From: Comamonadaceae bacterium
Lineage (GTDB): Bacteria > Pseudomonadota > Gammaproteobacteria > Burkholderiales > Burkholderiaceae_C
Assembly: GCA_947454955.1 (NCBI GenBank)
Contig: CANGLW010000013.1
Coordinates: forward strand, 1 to 64,000
Reading direction: 5' to 3'
Length of the DNA stretch: 64,000 nt
The translations under genes and the position numbers were made by a program. A model generated the notes under the pieces. It saw only the letters and a list, made by a program, of their open reading frames with translations. It made no database searches and was not told the origin of the DNA. How positions within the stretch are numbered: the first letter of the stretch is position 1; every line of letters begins with the position of its first letter. This document shows, one piece after another, positions 35,036 to 46,297 of the stretch.

Positions 35036-35356
35036 TTATTCGCCGGTGCCCAGCACTTGCTTGAGCTCACCGGATTCGAACATCTCCATCATGATGTCCG
35101 AGCCACCAATGAACTCGCCCTTGACGTAGAGCTGAGGGATGGTGGGCCAGTTGCTGTATTCCTTGATGCCCTGACGGATTTCCTGGTCGTCCAGCACGTT
35201 CACGGTTTTCACAGTTTTGGTGTCCACGCCGCAGGCTTTGAGCACCTGGATGGCGCGGCCGGAAAAACCGCACATGGGAAAGCTCGCGTTGCCCTTCATG
35301 AACAACAGGATGTCATTGGTCTTAACGAGTTCGTCGATGCGTTGTTGGGTGTCCAT
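35036..35356 (-). CDS. grxD: Monothiol glutaredoxin, Grx4 type
   Basis: LFMKGNASFPMCGFSGRAIQVLKACG; WPTIPQLYVKGEFIGGSDIMMEM. Confidence 0.96.
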   Translation of the reverse strand: MDTQQRIDELVKTNDILLFMKGNASFPMCGFSGRAIQVLKACGVDTKTVKTVNVLDDQEIRQGIKEYSNWPTIPQLYVKGEFIGGSDIMMEMFESGELKQVLGTGE

Positions 35357-35387
35357 CTGAGGTGTCCTTGCAAAAATCTATGCGCAA

Positions 35388-36239
35388 TTATGTCAATTTA
35401 GGCCGTTGCGCGCCGCTGCAGCGTGCAATGCCAGCCAAATCTGGACGGCTTTGCACCTGGGTAAACCCTGCTTTTTGCAGCAAGACGCAGACCGCCGGCG
35501 CCTGGTCGTGGCCGTGCTCCAGCAACAACCAACCCCCGGGTTGTAGCCGCTCCATGGCCTGCTCAATGATCAGCCGCAGGTCTTTGAGCCCGTCCAAGCC
35601 TGAGGCCAGGGCGTTGAGGGGCTCGTGGTGCAGCTGGCTCAAATGCGGATCGCCCGCGGCGATGTAGGGCGGGTTGGAGACGATCACATCGAAGGTTTCA
35701 CTCACCCCGGTCAGCCAAGGGCCATGTCGAAACGCCACCTCCAGGTTCAAACGCTGCGCGTTCAAGCGCGCCACGTCCAGGGCTTCGGGGCTGATGTCGA
35801 TGGCCGTCATGTGGATGGCCGGTCGCTCTTTTTTCAGCGCCAGGGCAATCGCCCCGCTGCCGGTGCCCAAATCTGCGACCTTCAGAGTCTGGTCTGGCGC
35901 GATGAGTTGCAAGGCCCACTCCACCAGAATTTCGGTGTCGGGTCGTGGGTCTAAGACGCGTGCGTCCACCCGCAGGTTCAAGCCAAAAAATTCTTTCTCA
36001 CCGGTGATGTAGGCCACCGGTTCTTGGTGCAAGCGGCGTTGCACCAGCGCCTCAAAACGCGCAGCGGCCTCATGGCCCAGCAGGTCGGTGCTGTGCAAAG
36101 CCAACCAGGCGCGGTCATGCACCGGGCGTTCTAACGCGTGCAGCATCAGCATTTGCGCATCGATGCGAGCCAAGCCGCGGGCCATCGCCTGTTGCAAGGT
36201 GGCTTCGAGCAGGGTGGTGCCTAAAGAGGTGGTGTTCAT
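35388..36239 (-). CDS. prmC: Peptide chain release factor N5-glutamine methyltransferase
   Basis: [37 protein letters not shown] runs to 36551 but the ATG at 36239 ([17 protein letters not shown]) overlaps the prfA stop. Confidence 0.94.
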   Translation of the reverse strand: MNTTSLGTTLLEATLQQAMARGLARIDAQMLMLHALERPVHDRAWLALHSTDLLGHEAAARFEALVQRRLHQEPVAYITGEKEFFGLNLRVDARVLDPRPDTEILVEWALQLIAPDQTLKVADLGTGSGAIALALKKERPAIHMTAIDISPEALDVARLNAQRLNLEVAFRHGPWLTGVSETFDVIVSNPPYIAAGDPHLSQLHHEPLNALASGLDGLKDLRLIIEQAMERLQPGGWLLLEHGHDQAPAVCVLLQKAGFTQVQSRPDLAGIARCSGAQRPKLT

Positions 36240-37324
36240 GCGCCTACCTCCAATTCGGCCAATTGCTCGGCTTCTTGAGCGCTGCGCAAGGCGCCCACCA
36301 CCTCGTCCAAGTCGCCTTCCATGATGGCCAGCAATTTGTAGAGCGTGAGGTTGATGCGGTGGTCGGTCAGCCGCCCCTGCGGGAAGTTGTAGGTGCGAAT
36401 GCGGTCGCTGCGGTCCCCACTGCCCACCAGACCTTTGCGCAGGGCCGCTTCTTTGGCCGCGCGTTCGCTGCGTTCTTTTTCTTGAATGCGCGCTTGCAGC
36501 ACTTGCAAGGCCTTGGCTTTGTTGCTGTGCTGGCTGCGCCCGTCCTGGCATTCGGCCACGATGCCGGTGGGCAGGTGCACCACCCGCACGGCCGAGTCGG
36601 TTTTGTTGATGTGCTGCCCGCCCGCACCACTGGCGCGAAAGGTGTCGATGCGCAAGTCCGCCGGGTTGAGCTTGATGGCCTCGGCCTCGTCAGGCTCGGG
36701 CATCACCGCCACCGTGCAGGCGCTGGTGTGGATGCGCCCCTGGGTTTCGGTGGCCGGGACACGCTGCACCCGGTGCCCGCCCGATTCGAATTTCAGTTCG
36801 CCATACACCCGCTCGCCCTCGATGCGCAGCACCACCTCTTTGTAGCCACCCACCTCACCGGGCGATTCGCTCACCAGCTCGGTGCGCCAGCCGCGTTGCT
36901 CGGCGTAGCGGCTGTACATGCGCAGCAAATCGCCGGCGAACAGGGCCGACTCGTCGCCCCCGGTGCCCGCGCGTATTTCCACAAATGCGTTGCGCGCATC
37001 GTCGGGGTCTTTGGGCAGCAGCAGACGCTGCAGCTCGTCTTCAAGTTTGGTGAGTTCAGCTTGGCAGGTGGCCAATTCTTCTTGTGCCATCTCGCGCATC
37101 TCGGCGTCATCGCCGGTCAGCATTTCTTGCGCACTTTGGGCATCAGCTTCGGTTTGCAAATAACGCGCATAGCGCCCCGCAATTTGCGTGACCTCGGCGT
37201 GTTCGCGCGAGAGGGCGAGGAACTGCGTCATGTCGGCCATGATGTCTTCGCGCGAAAGCAAGAACTCCAGCTCTTGCAAACGCAAGGCGTATTTCTCGAG
37301 TTGCTGACGCAAAAATGGTTTCAT
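36236..37324 (-). CDS. prfA: Peptide chain release factor 1
   Basis: [25 protein letters not shown]-region; [16 protein letters not shown]. Confidence 0.97.
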   Translation of the reverse strand: MKPFLRQQLEKYALRLQELEFLLSREDIMADMTQFLALSREHAEVTQIAGRYARYLQTEADAQSAQEMLTGDDAEMREMAQEELATCQAELTKLEDELQRLLLPKDPDDARNAFVEIRAGTGGDESALFAGDLLRMYSRYAEQRGWRTELVSESPGEVGGYKEVVLRIEGERVYGELKFESGGHRVQRVPATETQGRIHTSACTVAVMPEPDEAEAIKLNPADLRIDTFRASGAGGQHINKTDSAVRVVHLPTGIVAECQDGRSQHSNKAKALQVLQARIQEKERSERAAKEAALRKGLVGSGDRSDRIRTYNFPQGRLTDHRINLTLYKLLAIMEGDLDEVVGALRSAQEAEQLAELEVGA

Positions 37325-37393
37325 GGCTCAGAATATTTTGTTACCTGGGGCCAGGCGCAATGGGCCTGGGGTGCTACTGAAAAAGTAGCGAGG

Positions 37394-38650
37394 CTAACGC
37401 TTGCGCAGGAAGAAGTGGCGAATGGCCGAGGTTGCGCTGGCGCGCGCGGTGGCATCACCCGCTTGCAGTTCGGCCATCGCGCCGTGCAACATTTTTTGGG
37501 TCAGGCCGCGGCTCATGGCCTCGAGCACCGCGTCCACCGACTCGCCTTTGGCCAGCAGCTTGCGGGCACGGGCCAGCTCGGCGCTGCGCCAATCTTCGGT
37601 TTGGGCTTGGAGTTGCTGAATCAGCGGCACATTGGCGCGCTGGTCCATCCAATGCAAAAAGCTTTGTACCCCGGCGTCGATGATGACCTCGGCCTCGGCC
37701 ACCGCGGCTTGGCGGTTGGCTTGGCCGGTTTGCACCACCGCAGCCAGGTCGTCCACCGTGTAGAGGTACACGTCAGACAAGGCCTTGACTTCGGGCTCGA
37801 TGTCACGCGGCACAGCCAGGTCCACCATGAACATGGGGCGGTGCTTGCGGCGCTTGAGCGCGCGCTCTACCGCGCCCAGGCCAATCAAGGGCAGGGTGCT
37901 GGCGGTGCAGCTGATGACCGCATCAAACTCATGCAATCTGTCGGGCAGGTCGGCCAGGCGCATCACCTCAGCGCCAAAGCGGTTGGCCAGCTTCTCGCCG
38001 CGGTCCAGCGAGCGGTTGGCAATGGCCATACCAGCGGGGTTTTTCGCGGCAAAGTGGGTGGCGGCCAACTCGATCATCTCGCCAGCGCCCACAAACAGAA
38101 TGCGGATTTTTTGCAGGTCTTCAAACAACTGACCCGCCAAACGCACCGAGGCGGCGGCCATGCTGATGGAGTGCGCGCCGATTTCGGTGGCGGTACGCAC
38201 CTCTTTGGCCACGGCAAACGAGCGTTGGAACAGCTGGTTGAGGGTGGAGCCCAGGGCGCCCGCCTCTTCAGCGGCACGCACCGCGTCTTTCATTTGCCCC
38301 AGGATTTGGGCTTCGCCCAGCACCATCGAGTCCAAGCCGCTGGCCACGCGGAAAGCATGTCGGGCTACTTGGGCGTCTTGCAGGGTGTAAGCGTGGTGGC
38401 TGAGCTCGGGCAGGCTGACCCCGCCGCTTTGCGCCAACCAGTTCAGGGTGGGCTGGATGTCAGGCTGCGCCGAGGCGCAATAAATCTCGGTGCGGTTGCA
38501 GGTGGAGATGATGGCCGCCTCGGGCGCGCTGCTCAGGGCGTTGCGCAGGCCGTGCAGGGTGGGGCCAATTTTGTCCACGGCAAAGGCAAACCGACCCCGT
38601 AAATCAACCGGAGCGGTGTTGTGATTGATGCCTAATGCCCAAACTGCCAT
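37394..38650 (-). CDS. hemA: Glutamyl-tRNA reductase
   Basis: [60 protein letters not shown]. Confidence 0.97.
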   Translation of the reverse strand: MAVWALGINHNTAPVDLRGRFAFAVDKIGPTLHGLRNALSSAPEAAIISTCNRTEIYCASAQPDIQPTLNWLAQSGGVSLPELSHHAYTLQDAQVARHAFRVASGLDSMVLGEAQILGQMKDAVRAAEEAGALGSTLNQLFQRSFAVAKEVRTATEIGAHSISMAAASVRLAGQLFEDLQKIRILFVGAGEMIELAATHFAAKNPAGMAIANRSLDRGEKLANRFGAEVMRLADLPDRLHEFDAVISCTASTLPLIGLGAVERALKRRKHRPMFMVDLAVPRDIEPEVKALSDVYLYTVDDLAAVVQTGQANRQAAVAEAEVIIDAGVQSFLHWMDQRANVPLIQQLQAQTEDWRSAELARARKLLAKGESVDAVLEAMSRGLTQKMLHGAMAELQAGDATARASATSAIRHFFLRKR

Positions 38651-38676
38651 GTCTCGAATTATAAAATTGTGGAGCT

Positions 38677-38958
38677 ATGAGCTTGCTTGCCCAATGGATA
38701 CACCTGCTTAATCTGGCGCTTCCAGCCGGGTTGACAGCCATCTGTCTAGTTTTGTTGACACTTATTTTGGTGCAAAAACCCCGTTTTGCCTACCGATTTG
38801 TGCTCCAGGGCCTGATTATTTTCGCCACAGGCCTGGCTGCCACTCTGGGCGGGCTGTATCTTTTAGGCCAAGACGGCAAGATGGCCACCTACGCGGTCAT
38901 GGTGCTGGCCATGGGGCTGGTGCAGTCGTTGTGGGTGCTGCGGCTCAAGCGCTTTTGA
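38677..38958 (+). CDS. Small hydrophobic membrane protein, unknown function
   Basis: 93-aa ORF, predicted by eye to contain about 3 hydrophobic segments; sits between hemA and the large oxidoreductase. Confidence 0.65.
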   Translation: MSLLAQWIHLLNLALPAGLTAICLVLLTLILVQKPRFAYRFVLQGLIIFATGLAATLGGLYLLGQDGKMATYAVMVLAMGLVQSLWVLRLKRF

Positions 38959-39071
38959 CCCTGGTCAGCCCCCGGCATGGCTATTCCATGCACAGGGTGG
39001 GTACATGCTGCGCTGCGGTAAAATCTGCCCTCAGCCGCGTGACCCTTGAAGGCTGACTTTTTGGTCTTCTC

Positions 39072-42000
39072 ATGAACGCTCCTATCCCGCTTGATCTTTT
39101 GCACAGCAGCCCCGATGCGGGCCACGCGAACGAACGCATTCGCGAGATTCCCTACAACTACACCTCGTTCTCCGACCGCGAGATCGTGATTCGCCTGCTG
39201 GGCGAGCCGTCCTGGAATCTGCTCAACCAACTGCGCGGTGAGCGCCGCACCGGCCGCTCGGCCCGCATGTTGTACGAGGTGCTGGGCGATGTCTGGGTGG
39301 TGCAGCGCAACCCCTATTTGCAAGACGACCTGTTGGACAACCCGCAGCGCCGCCAGATGCTGGTGGACGCCCTCAAGCACCGTTTGGGCGAGATTGAAAA
39401 ACGCCGCACCCCGCAGGCGGATGCCGAGCGCGACGCCTGGGTGGGCGATTTGTTGCAAGCCGCCGGCCAAGCCGTGGCCGCGTTTGATGCCAGCTTCACC
39501 GCCATGGCGCAGCTGCGCCGCAAAACCGCCAAGGTGCTGGGGCGCCTGACGGCCAAAGACAACATCAAATTCGACGGCTTGAGCCGTGTGGCCCATGTGA
39601 CGGATGCCACCGATTGGCGCGTGGAATACCCCTTTGTGGTGCTCACGCCTGACTCGGAGGCCGAGATGGCCGGGTTGGTCAAGGGCTGCATTGAGTTGGG
39701 TCTGACCATCATCCCGCGTGGGGGTGGTACCGGCTACACCGGCGGCGCTGTGCCGCTGACCTGGAAGAGCGCGGTCATCAACACCGAAAAGCTTGAAGCC
39801 ATGACCGAGGTCGAGATGGTGCAGCTGCCCGGCTTGGGCAAGCCGGTAGCCACGATTTGGAGCGAAGCCGGCGTGGTCACCCAACGTGTGGCCGATGCAG
39901 CCGAGCGCGGCGGCCATGTGTTCGCGGTGGACCCCACCAGTGCCGAGGCCTCGTGCGTGGGCGGCAACATCGCCATGAACGCCGGTGGCAAAAAAGCCGT
40001 GCTGTGGGGCACCGCCCTGGACAACCTGGCGAGCTGGCGCATGGTCACCCCCGATGCGAAGTGGCTCGAGGTGGTGCGCGTCAATCACAACCTGGGCAAG
40101 ATCCACGACGCTGAGATGGCCAGCTTTGAGCTGCATTATTTCGAGGCCGATGGCAAAACGCCGATCCGCACCGAGCGCCTGGACATTCCTGGCCCGTCTT
40201 TCCGCAAAGAAGGCCTGGGCAAAGACGTGACCGACAAGTTTTTGAGCGGCCTGCCTGGCATTCAAAAAGAAGGCTGCGACGGCCTGATCACCAGCGCGCG
40301 CTGGGTGGTGCACCGCATGCCGGTGCACACCCGCACGGTGTGCCTGGAGTTTTTTGGCAATGCCAAAGACGCGGTGCCCAGCATCGTGGAAATCAAAGAC
40401 TTCATGTTCGCTGAGCAAAAGCGCAGCGGCGTGCTGCTGGCCGGCCTGGAACACCTGGACGACCGCTATTTGAAAGCAGTGGGTTACGCCACCAAGTCCA
40501 AACGAGGAGCCGACCCCAAGGCGTCGTCAAGCCTGCCCAAGATGGTGTTGATTGGCGACATCGTGGGCGATGACGCCGACGATGTGGCCCGCGTCACCAG
40601 CGAGGTGGTGCGCATCGCCAACTCGCGCAGCGGCGAAGGCTTTGTGGCCATCAGCGCCGATGCGCGCAAGAAATTCTGGCTGGACCGCAAGCGCACCGCG
40701 GCCATCAGCAAGCACACCAACGCTTTCAAGATCAACGAAGACGTGGTGATTCCGCTGCCCCGCATGGCCGAGTACACCGACGGCATCGAGCGCATCAACA
40801 TTGAGCTGAGCCTGCGCAACAAAATCAAGCTGTGCAACGAGTTGTTGGCCTTCTTCTCGCAAGGCTCGCTCCCTTTGGGCAAGCAGGACGACGCGGTGGA
40901 CATCGCCTCGGCCGAGTTGCTCGAAGACCGCGTGGCCCAAGCGGTGGCGCTGGTCAGCGAGGTGCGTGGTGAATGGCAAGCCTGGCTCGATGACGTCGAG
41001 GTGCTGTTCCCGCACCTGCAAGACCACACCCTGCGTGCGAGCTGGAAAACCCAAATTCGTGCCGGTCTGCAAGGCATCTTCACCGGCTCGGCCTTCGAGC
41101 CGATTTTGAAAGCTTGCAACGACATCCACCAACGCGTGCTCAAGGGCCGGGTCTGGGTGGCGCTGCACATGCACGCCGGTGACGGCAATGTGCACACCAA
41201 CATCCCGGTCAACAGCGACGACTACGAGATGCTCCAAGCCGCGCACGGTGCGGTCAAACGCATCATGGTGCTGGCCCGCGGCCTGGACGGCGTGATCTCA
41301 GGCGAACACGGCATCGGCATCACCAAGCTCGAGTTTTTGACCGACGCCGAGCTGCAACCCTTTGCCGACTACAAGCAACGCATCGACCCCGAAGGGCGCT
41401 TCAACAAAGGCAAGTTGCTGCGTACTCCGAATGAAAGTTTCACCGCTCGGCCGCCCGAAGGTGAAACACCAGGTGGGCAGCAGGTACACGCCAGTGCCGA
41501 GCGTGGGGGCCACATCCAGGCTGACTTAACCAACGCCTACACCCCCAGCTTCGGTTTGATGGGTCATGAGTCCCTCATCATGCAGCAGTCCGACATTGGC
41601 GCGATTGCCGATTCGGTGAAAGATTGCTTGCGCTGCGGCAAGTGCAAACCGGTGTGCGCCACCCATGTGCCGCGCGCCAACTTGCTCTACAGCCCACGCA
41701 ACAAAATTTTGGCCACCTCGCTTTTGGTCGAAGCGTTTTTGTACGAAGAGCAAACCCGCCGCGGCATCTCCATCAAGCACTGGGAAGAGTTTGAAGACGT
41801 GGCCGACCACTGCACGGTGTGCCACAAATGCGCCAGCCCGTGCCCGGTGAAGATCGACTTTGGCGATGTGTCCATGAACATGCGCAACCTGCTGCGCAAA
41901 ATGGGCCAGAAGTCTTTCCGTCCCGGCAATGCTGCGGCCATGTTCTTCTTGAACGCCACCAACCCCGAGACCATCAAGTTCATGCGCTCGGCCATGGTGG

Positions 42001-43046
42001 ACGTGGGCTTCAAAGCGCAGCGCTTAGCCAACGATGTGCTGCGCACTTTCACCAAAAAGCAAACCGCCAAACCACCGGCCACCGTGGGCAAAGCGCCCAT
42101 CAAAGAGCAGGTGATCCACTTCATCAACAAGAAGATGCCTGGGGGTTTGCCCAAGAAAACCGCGCGTGCGCTGCTGGACATTGAAGACAGCAACTACGTG
42201 CCCATCATCCGCAACCCGCAAGCCACCACGGCCGAGACCGAGGCGGTGTTTTACTTCCCGGGTTGCGGCTCGGAGCGTTTGTTCAGCCAGGTGGGCTTGG
42301 CCACCCAAGCCATGCTGTGGCATGCCGGTGTGCAAACCGTGTTGCCGCCGGGTTATTTGTGCTGCGGTTACCCGCAAAAAGGCTCGGGCCAGTTCGACAA
42401 GGCCGAGCAAATCATCACCGACAACCGTGTGCTGTTCCACCGCGTGGCCAACACGCTGAACTACCTGGACATCAAAACCGTGGTGGTGAGTTGCGGCACC
42501 TGTTACGACCAGTTGCAGGGCTACGAGTTCGAGAAAATTTTCCCGGGCTGCCGCATCATCGACATCCATGAGTTCTTGCTGGAAAAAGGCATCAAGCTCG
42601 AGGCGCAGGGTGCTTACCTGTACCACGACCCTTGCCACAGCCCCATGAAGTTGCAAGACCCGATGAAAACGGTCAAAGCACTGGTGGGCGAGCAGGTGCT
42701 CAAGAGCGATCGTTGCTGCGGCGAGTCGGGCACTTTGGGTGTCACGCGCCCTGATGTGTCCACGCAAATTCGTTTCCGCAAAGAAGAAGAGCTGCGCAAA
42801 GGCGAGGCAGATTTGCGCGCCATGAGCACGGCGGCTAACTTGCCTGCGCAAGACAACGTGAAGATCCTCACCAGCTGCCCCAGCTGTTTGCAAGGCCTGA
42901 GCCGCTATGGCAATGACCTGCAAAACGGCTTGCTGGAGGCCGACTACATCGTGGTGGAAATGGCCCGTCACATCCTGGGTGAAGACTGGTTGCCAGCATA
43001 TGTGCAACGCGCCAACCAGGGTGGTATTGAGCGTGTGCTGGTCTGA
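39072..43046 (+). CDS. Large FAD-linked oxidase / 4Fe-4S / CCG-domain fusion (DUF3683-type, GlcD/D-2-hydroxyacid dehydrogenase-like)
   Basis: FAD_binding_4 region [61 protein letters not shown] and [19 protein letters not shown] clusters; [30 protein letters not shown] motifs. Confidence 0.93.
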   Translation: MNAPIPLDLLHSSPDAGHANERIREIPYNYTSFSDREIVIRLLGEPSWNLLNQLRGERRTGRSARMLYEVLGDVWVVQRNPYLQDDLLDNPQRRQMLVDALKHRLGEIEKRRTPQADAERDAWVGDLLQAAGQAVAAFDASFTAMAQLRRKTAKVLGRLTAKDNIKFDGLSRVAHVTDATDWRVEYPFVVLTPDSEAEMAGLVKGCIELGLTIIPRGGGTGYTGGAVPLTWKSAVINTEKLEAMTEVEMVQLPGLGKPVATIWSEAGVVTQRVADAAERGGHVFAVDPTSAEASCVGGNIAMNAGGKKAVLWGTALDNLASWRMVTPDAKWLEVVRVNHNLGKIHDAEMASFELHYFEADGKTPIRTERLDIPGPSFRKEGLGKDVTDKFLSGLPGIQKEGCDGLITSARWVVHRMPVHTRTVCLEFFGNAKDAVPSIVEIKDFMFAEQKRSGVLLAGLEHLDDRYLKAVGYATKSKRGADPKASSSLPKMVLIGDIVGDDADDVARVTSEVVRIANSRSGEGFVAISADARKKFWLDRKRTAAISKHTNAFKINEDVVIPLPRMAEYTDGIERINIELSLRNKIKLCNELLAFFSQGSLPLGKQDDAVDIASAELLEDRVAQAVALVSEVRGEWQAWLDDVEVLFPHLQDHTLRASWKTQIRAGLQGIFTGSAFEPILKACNDIHQRVLKGRVWVALHMHAGDGNVHTNIPVNSDDYEMLQAAHGAVKRIMVLARGLDGVISGEHGIGITKLEFLTDAELQPFADYKQRIDPEGRFNKGKLLRTPNESFTARPPEGETPGGQQVHASAERGGHIQADLTNAYTPSFGLMGHESLIMQQSDIGAIADSVKDCLRCGKCKPVCATHVPRANLLYSPRNKILATSLLVEAFLYEEQTRRGISIKHWEEFEDVADHCTVCHKCASPCPVKIDFGDVSMNMRNLLRKMGQKSFRPGNAAAMFFLNATNPETIKFMRSAMVDVGFKAQRLANDVLRTFTKKQTAKPPATVGKAPIKEQVIHFINKKMPGGLPKKTARALLDIEDSNYVPIIRNPQATTAETEAVFYFPGCGSERLFSQVGLATQAMLWHAGVQTVLPPGYLCCGYPQKGSGQFDKAEQIITDNRVLFHRVANTLNYLDIKTVVVSCGTCYDQLQGYEFEKIFPGCRIIDIHEFLLEKGIKLEAQGAYLYHDPCHSPMKLQDPMKTVKALVGEQVLKSDRCCGESGTLGVTRPDVSTQIRFRKEEELRKGEADLRAMSTAANLPAQDNVKILTSCPSCLQGLSRYGNDLQNGLLEADYIVVEMARHILGEDWLPAYVQRANQGGIERVLV

Positions 43047-43070
43047 GCTTGCTCTTGTTTTTATAGCAAC

Positions 43071-43508
43071 ATGACCGACTCAACCCAGAACTGCGTGCTG
43101 TGCCAAACCGATGGCGGCCATCTGGTGTTTCATGGCGAGCACTACCGGGTCATCCGCGCAGACGAGGCTGGCTTTCCGGCGTTCTACCGCCTGATCTGGA
43201 ACCGGCATGTGGCCGAGTGGACCGACCTCACGCCGCCCGAGCGCAGCGTGTGCATGCAAGGTGTGGCCAAAATTGAAACGGTGTTGCGCGACCTGCTGCA
43301 ACCCACCAAGATCAATTTGGCAACCCTGGGTAATGTGGTGCCGCACCTGCATTGGCATGTGATTGCCCGCTTTGACTGGGACAGCCACTTCCCCGCGCCG
43401 GTGTGGGCTGCCGCGGTGCGCCAGGCCGATGCCGCCCAGCTTGCCGCCTTGCAAGCGCGCAGCCCTGAGGTGGATGCCGCCATCGCGCAGGCCCTAGCAG
43501 GCGCATAA
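43071..43508 (+). CDS. HIT domain protein
   Basis: NVVPHLHWHVIARFDWD histidine triad-like motif; N-terminal CVLCQTDGG. Confidence 0.9.
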   Translation: MTDSTQNCVLCQTDGGHLVFHGEHYRVIRADEAGFPAFYRLIWNRHVAEWTDLTPPERSVCMQGVAKIETVLRDLLQPTKINLATLGNVVPHLHWHVIARFDWDSHFPAPVWAAAVRQADAAQLAALQARSPEVDAAIAQALAGA

Positions 43509-43533
43509 TTTCTCGACACCTACAGGACATGAC

Positions 43534-43959
43534 ATGGCAGGTTTGAACGCGCAATCTCCCACCCCGCAAGACATCACCGTGCACGCCCAGTCGCGCGTGC
43601 TGGAAATCAGCTTTTCTGACAGCAAGACCTTCCGCATCCCGTTTGAGTTGATGCGCATTTACTCGCCCTCAGCTGAAGTGCAAGGCCACGGCCCCGGGCA
43701 GGAGGTGCTGCAAACCGGCAAGCGTGAGGTTGTGATCAACGAGCTCGAAGCGGTGGGCAACTACGCCATCAAGCCTTTCTTCTCGGATGGTCATGAGAGC
43801 GGTTTGTTCTCATGGGACTACCTGTACTTTTTGGGTTCGCAGCAAGACGAGCTGTGGGCCGACTACGAGCGCCGCTTGAAAGAGGCTGGCGCCAACCGCG
43901 ACGACCCTATGCCTGAAAAAGCCGGCAGCGCCTGCGCCAGCCACGGTCACACCCACTGA
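43534..43959 (+). CDS. DUF971 domain protein (gamma-butyrobetaine hydroxylase-like N-terminal)
   Basis: VLEISFSDSKTFRIPFELMRIYSPSAEVQGHG...VGNYAIKPFFSDGHESGLFSWDYL. Confidence 0.88.
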   Translation: MAGLNAQSPTPQDITVHAQSRVLEISFSDSKTFRIPFELMRIYSPSAEVQGHGPGQEVLQTGKREVVINELEAVGNYAIKPFFSDGHESGLFSWDYLYFLGSQQDELWADYERRLKEAGANRDDPMPEKAGSACASHGHTH

Positions 43960-43989
43960 CATTGCCACTGAACCTGTCACAGAATATTT

Positions 43990-44721
43990 ATGAGCACCAC
44001 CCACTTCGGATTTGAATCGGTCGACGAGGCCGAAAAAGCCAAACGCGTGCGCGGCGTGTTTGATTCGGTGGCCGCCAAGTACGACATCATGAACGACCTG
44101 ATGTCGGGTGGCCTGCACCGCGCCTGGAAGGCCTACACCGTCATGGTGGCCAACCTGCAGCTGGGTGACAAGGTGCTCGACATCGCGGGTGGCACCGGCG
44201 ATTTGGGCCTGGCCTTCTCGAAAAAAGTGGGCAGCACCGGCGAGGTGGTGCACACCGACATCAACTTTGCCATGCTGCGCACCGGCCGCGACCGCTTGCT
44301 CGACGCCGGTGTGTCTTTGCCCACCTTGGTGTGCGATGCGGAAAAGTTGCCTTTTCCCGACAACCATTTCAACCTGGTCAGCGTGGCTTTTGGCCTGCGC
44401 AACATGACCCACAAAGACGTGGCCTTGCGCGAAATGAACCGGGTGCTCAAGCCCGGTGGCAAGCTGCTGGTCTTGGAATTTTCCAAAGTGTCCCCACCTC
44501 TGGCCAAGGCCTACGATTGGTACTCTTTCAAGGTGCTGCCCAAGCTGGGTCAACTGGTGGCGGGCGATGCCCACAGCTACCAGTATTTGGCCGAGTCCAT
44601 TCGCATGCACCCGGATCAGGAAACCTTGAAGACCATGATGCGAGAAGCGGGATTTGGTCATGTGGATATTCACAACTTGACCGCAGGGGTGGTAGCCTTA
44701 CACACGGGCATCAAGTGTTGA
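43990..44721 (+). CDS. ubiE: Ubiquinone/menaquinone biosynthesis C-methyltransferase
   Basis: [29 protein letters not shown]-type N-terminus; [32 protein letters not shown]. Confidence 0.96.
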   Translation: MSTTHFGFESVDEAEKAKRVRGVFDSVAAKYDIMNDLMSGGLHRAWKAYTVMVANLQLGDKVLDIAGGTGDLGLAFSKKVGSTGEVVHTDINFAMLRTGRDRLLDAGVSLPTLVCDAEKLPFPDNHFNLVSVAFGLRNMTHKDVALREMNRVLKPGGKLLVLEFSKVSPPLAKAYDWYSFKVLPKLGQLVAGDAHSYQYLAESIRMHPDQETLKTMMREAGFGHVDIHNLTAGVVALHTGIKC

Positions 44722-44759
44722 GCTTGTTGCGGCGATCAACATGGTTTGAAGGAGATGGC

Positions 44760-45716
44760 ATGAAATTACTTCCCGTGATCTTGAGTTTGGCGCTGGCCCT
44801 GGGGGCCATCAACGCTGAGGCCAAGCGTTTGGGCGGCGGTAACTCGGTGGGCAAGCAGTCCAACAACGTGACGCAGCGTGAAGCTGCGCCCTCGGCACCA
44901 TCGGTGGCACCTTCTCAAGCTGCAAAACCTGCACCCGCTGCACCGGCTGCTGCACCCGCTGCCGCACCCAAGAAGCCTTGGGGTGCGATGCTTGGCGGTT
45001 TGGCCGCAGGTTTGGGTCTGGCTTGGCTGGCGCATTCCTTGGGCCTGGGTGCTGAGTTCGGTCAGTTCCTGATGTTCGGCCTGCTGGCCCTGGCCATCAT
45101 GGTGGCGGTGGGTTGGTTCATGCGCCGCAAAGCGGCCCAGCCCGAGCGTTCGCCTTTTGCCTTTGAAGGCGCCGGCCGCACTGCGCCCAGCTATCGCCCT
45201 GAAAACGTGGGCAACGACGCTTCGGCCCGTCCCTGGGAGCAAAACCAGACTGCGTTTGACACGTCCAACACCTCGGGCACCTCAGGCGTGGTCATTGGCT
45301 CGGCCCTGGCTGGTTCGCAAAACTGGACCATTCCCGCAGGCTTTGACAAAGACGGCTTCCTGGCCTCGGCCAAGGCCAACTTCATCACCTTGCAGTCGGC
45401 CTGGGACCGTTCGGACATCAGCTCCCTGCGCGCCATGATGACCGACGAGATGCTCATGGAAATCCAGCAGCAACTCGCCGACCGCGAAAAGCACACTGGT
45501 GCCAGCGTGAACCTGACCGAGGTGGTCATGCTCGAAGCGCAACTGCTGGGCATTGAAGACCTGGGCGAAGGCTACATGGCCAGCGTGGAGTTCTCCGGCA
45601 TGATCCGCGAAGAGCCCTCGGCCGGCCCCAACCCCTTCCGCGAGGTCTGGAACATGACCAAGCCCAAGACCGGCCAGGTTGGTTGGCTGGTGGCTGGGGT
45701 GCAGGCCCTGCAATAA
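44760..45716 (+). CDS. Tim44-like domain membrane protein
   Basis: Signal-like N-terminus, AKRLGGGNSVGKQSNNVTQR, two hydrophobic segments, C-terminal Tim44-like region; ATG at 44760. Confidence 0.85.
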   Translation: MKLLPVILSLALALGAINAEAKRLGGGNSVGKQSNNVTQREAAPSAPSVAPSQAAKPAPAAPAAAPAAAPKKPWGAMLGGLAAGLGLAWLAHSLGLGAEFGQFLMFGLLALAIMVAVGWFMRRKAAQPERSPFAFEGAGRTAPSYRPENVGNDASARPWEQNQTAFDTSNTSGTSGVVIGSALAGSQNWTIPAGFDKDGFLASAKANFITLQSAWDRSDISSLRAMMTDEMLMEIQQQLADREKHTGASVNLTEVVMLEAQLLGIEDLGEGYMASVEFSGMIREEPSAGPNPFREVWNMTKPKTGQVGWLVAGVQALQ

Positions 45717-45766
45717 AGCTGGCCAGCAACTCGCAGGGTTAAGCGCCCTGTGGATAATTGGGGACT

Positions 45767-46297
45767 ATGGCAACACAGTCCCCTTTTTCTTTGCTGGATG
45801 ATGTCTTCAACCAGCTCACCACCCGTTTTCAACCGCCGGCCTGGGTCATCACCGAGGCACAGCGCAAGCTGGTGATCTTGCTCAACCATGTGTTGATGCA
45901 AGAACGCCAAGCCACCGAGCGCCTGGTGCGCCAAAAGGGGCGGGTGGTGCTGTTCCAGTGGCGCCACATTGAATTGCGCTTGCGCATCACCCCTGCCGGT
46001 TTGCTGGAGGTGGATGCGGGCAGCGCTCAGCCCGACCTGAGCCTGGCCATCACCGAAACCTCGCCCAGCACCTTGGTGCAACAAGCCATGAGTGGTGACA
46101 AGCCCTCGGTGCGCATTGAGGGCGATGTGCAACTGGCGGCCGAAGTGAACTGGCTCACCCAACACGTGCGCTGGGACATTGAAGAGGATGTGGCGCGCAT
46201 CGTGGGCGACGCACCGGCCCACATGCTGGGTAAGGCCGCGCGCGCTGCGGCCTCGGCGCTCAAAAGCCTGGTTCAACGCCGCGGGGTGGCTGCATGA
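45767..46297 (+). CDS. ubiJ: Ubiquinone biosynthesis accessory factor UbiJ (SCP2-like)
   Basis: Position between ubiE and ubiB; SCP2-like [28 protein letters not shown] pattern. Confidence 0.82.
   Translation: MATQSPFSLLDDVFNQLTTRFQPPAWVITEAQRKLVILLNHVLMQERQATERLVRQKGRVVLFQWRHIELRLRITPAGLLEVDAGSAQPDLSLAITETSPSTLVQQAMSGDKPSVRIEGDVQLAAEVNWLTQHVRWDIEEDVARIVGDAPAHMLGKAARAAASALKSLVQRRGVAA

Noticed and set aside
36263-38602. 779-aa plus-strand ORF antisense to prfA and hemA
   Set aside because: Overlaps two unambiguous minus-strand essential genes; composition (H/G/A/Q/L-rich) is that of antisense shadow translation, no domain motifs
38889-40454. 521-aa minus-strand ORF antisense to the FAD/Fe-S oxidoreductase
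   Set aside because: Shadow ORF; the + strand FAD-binding motifs are decisive
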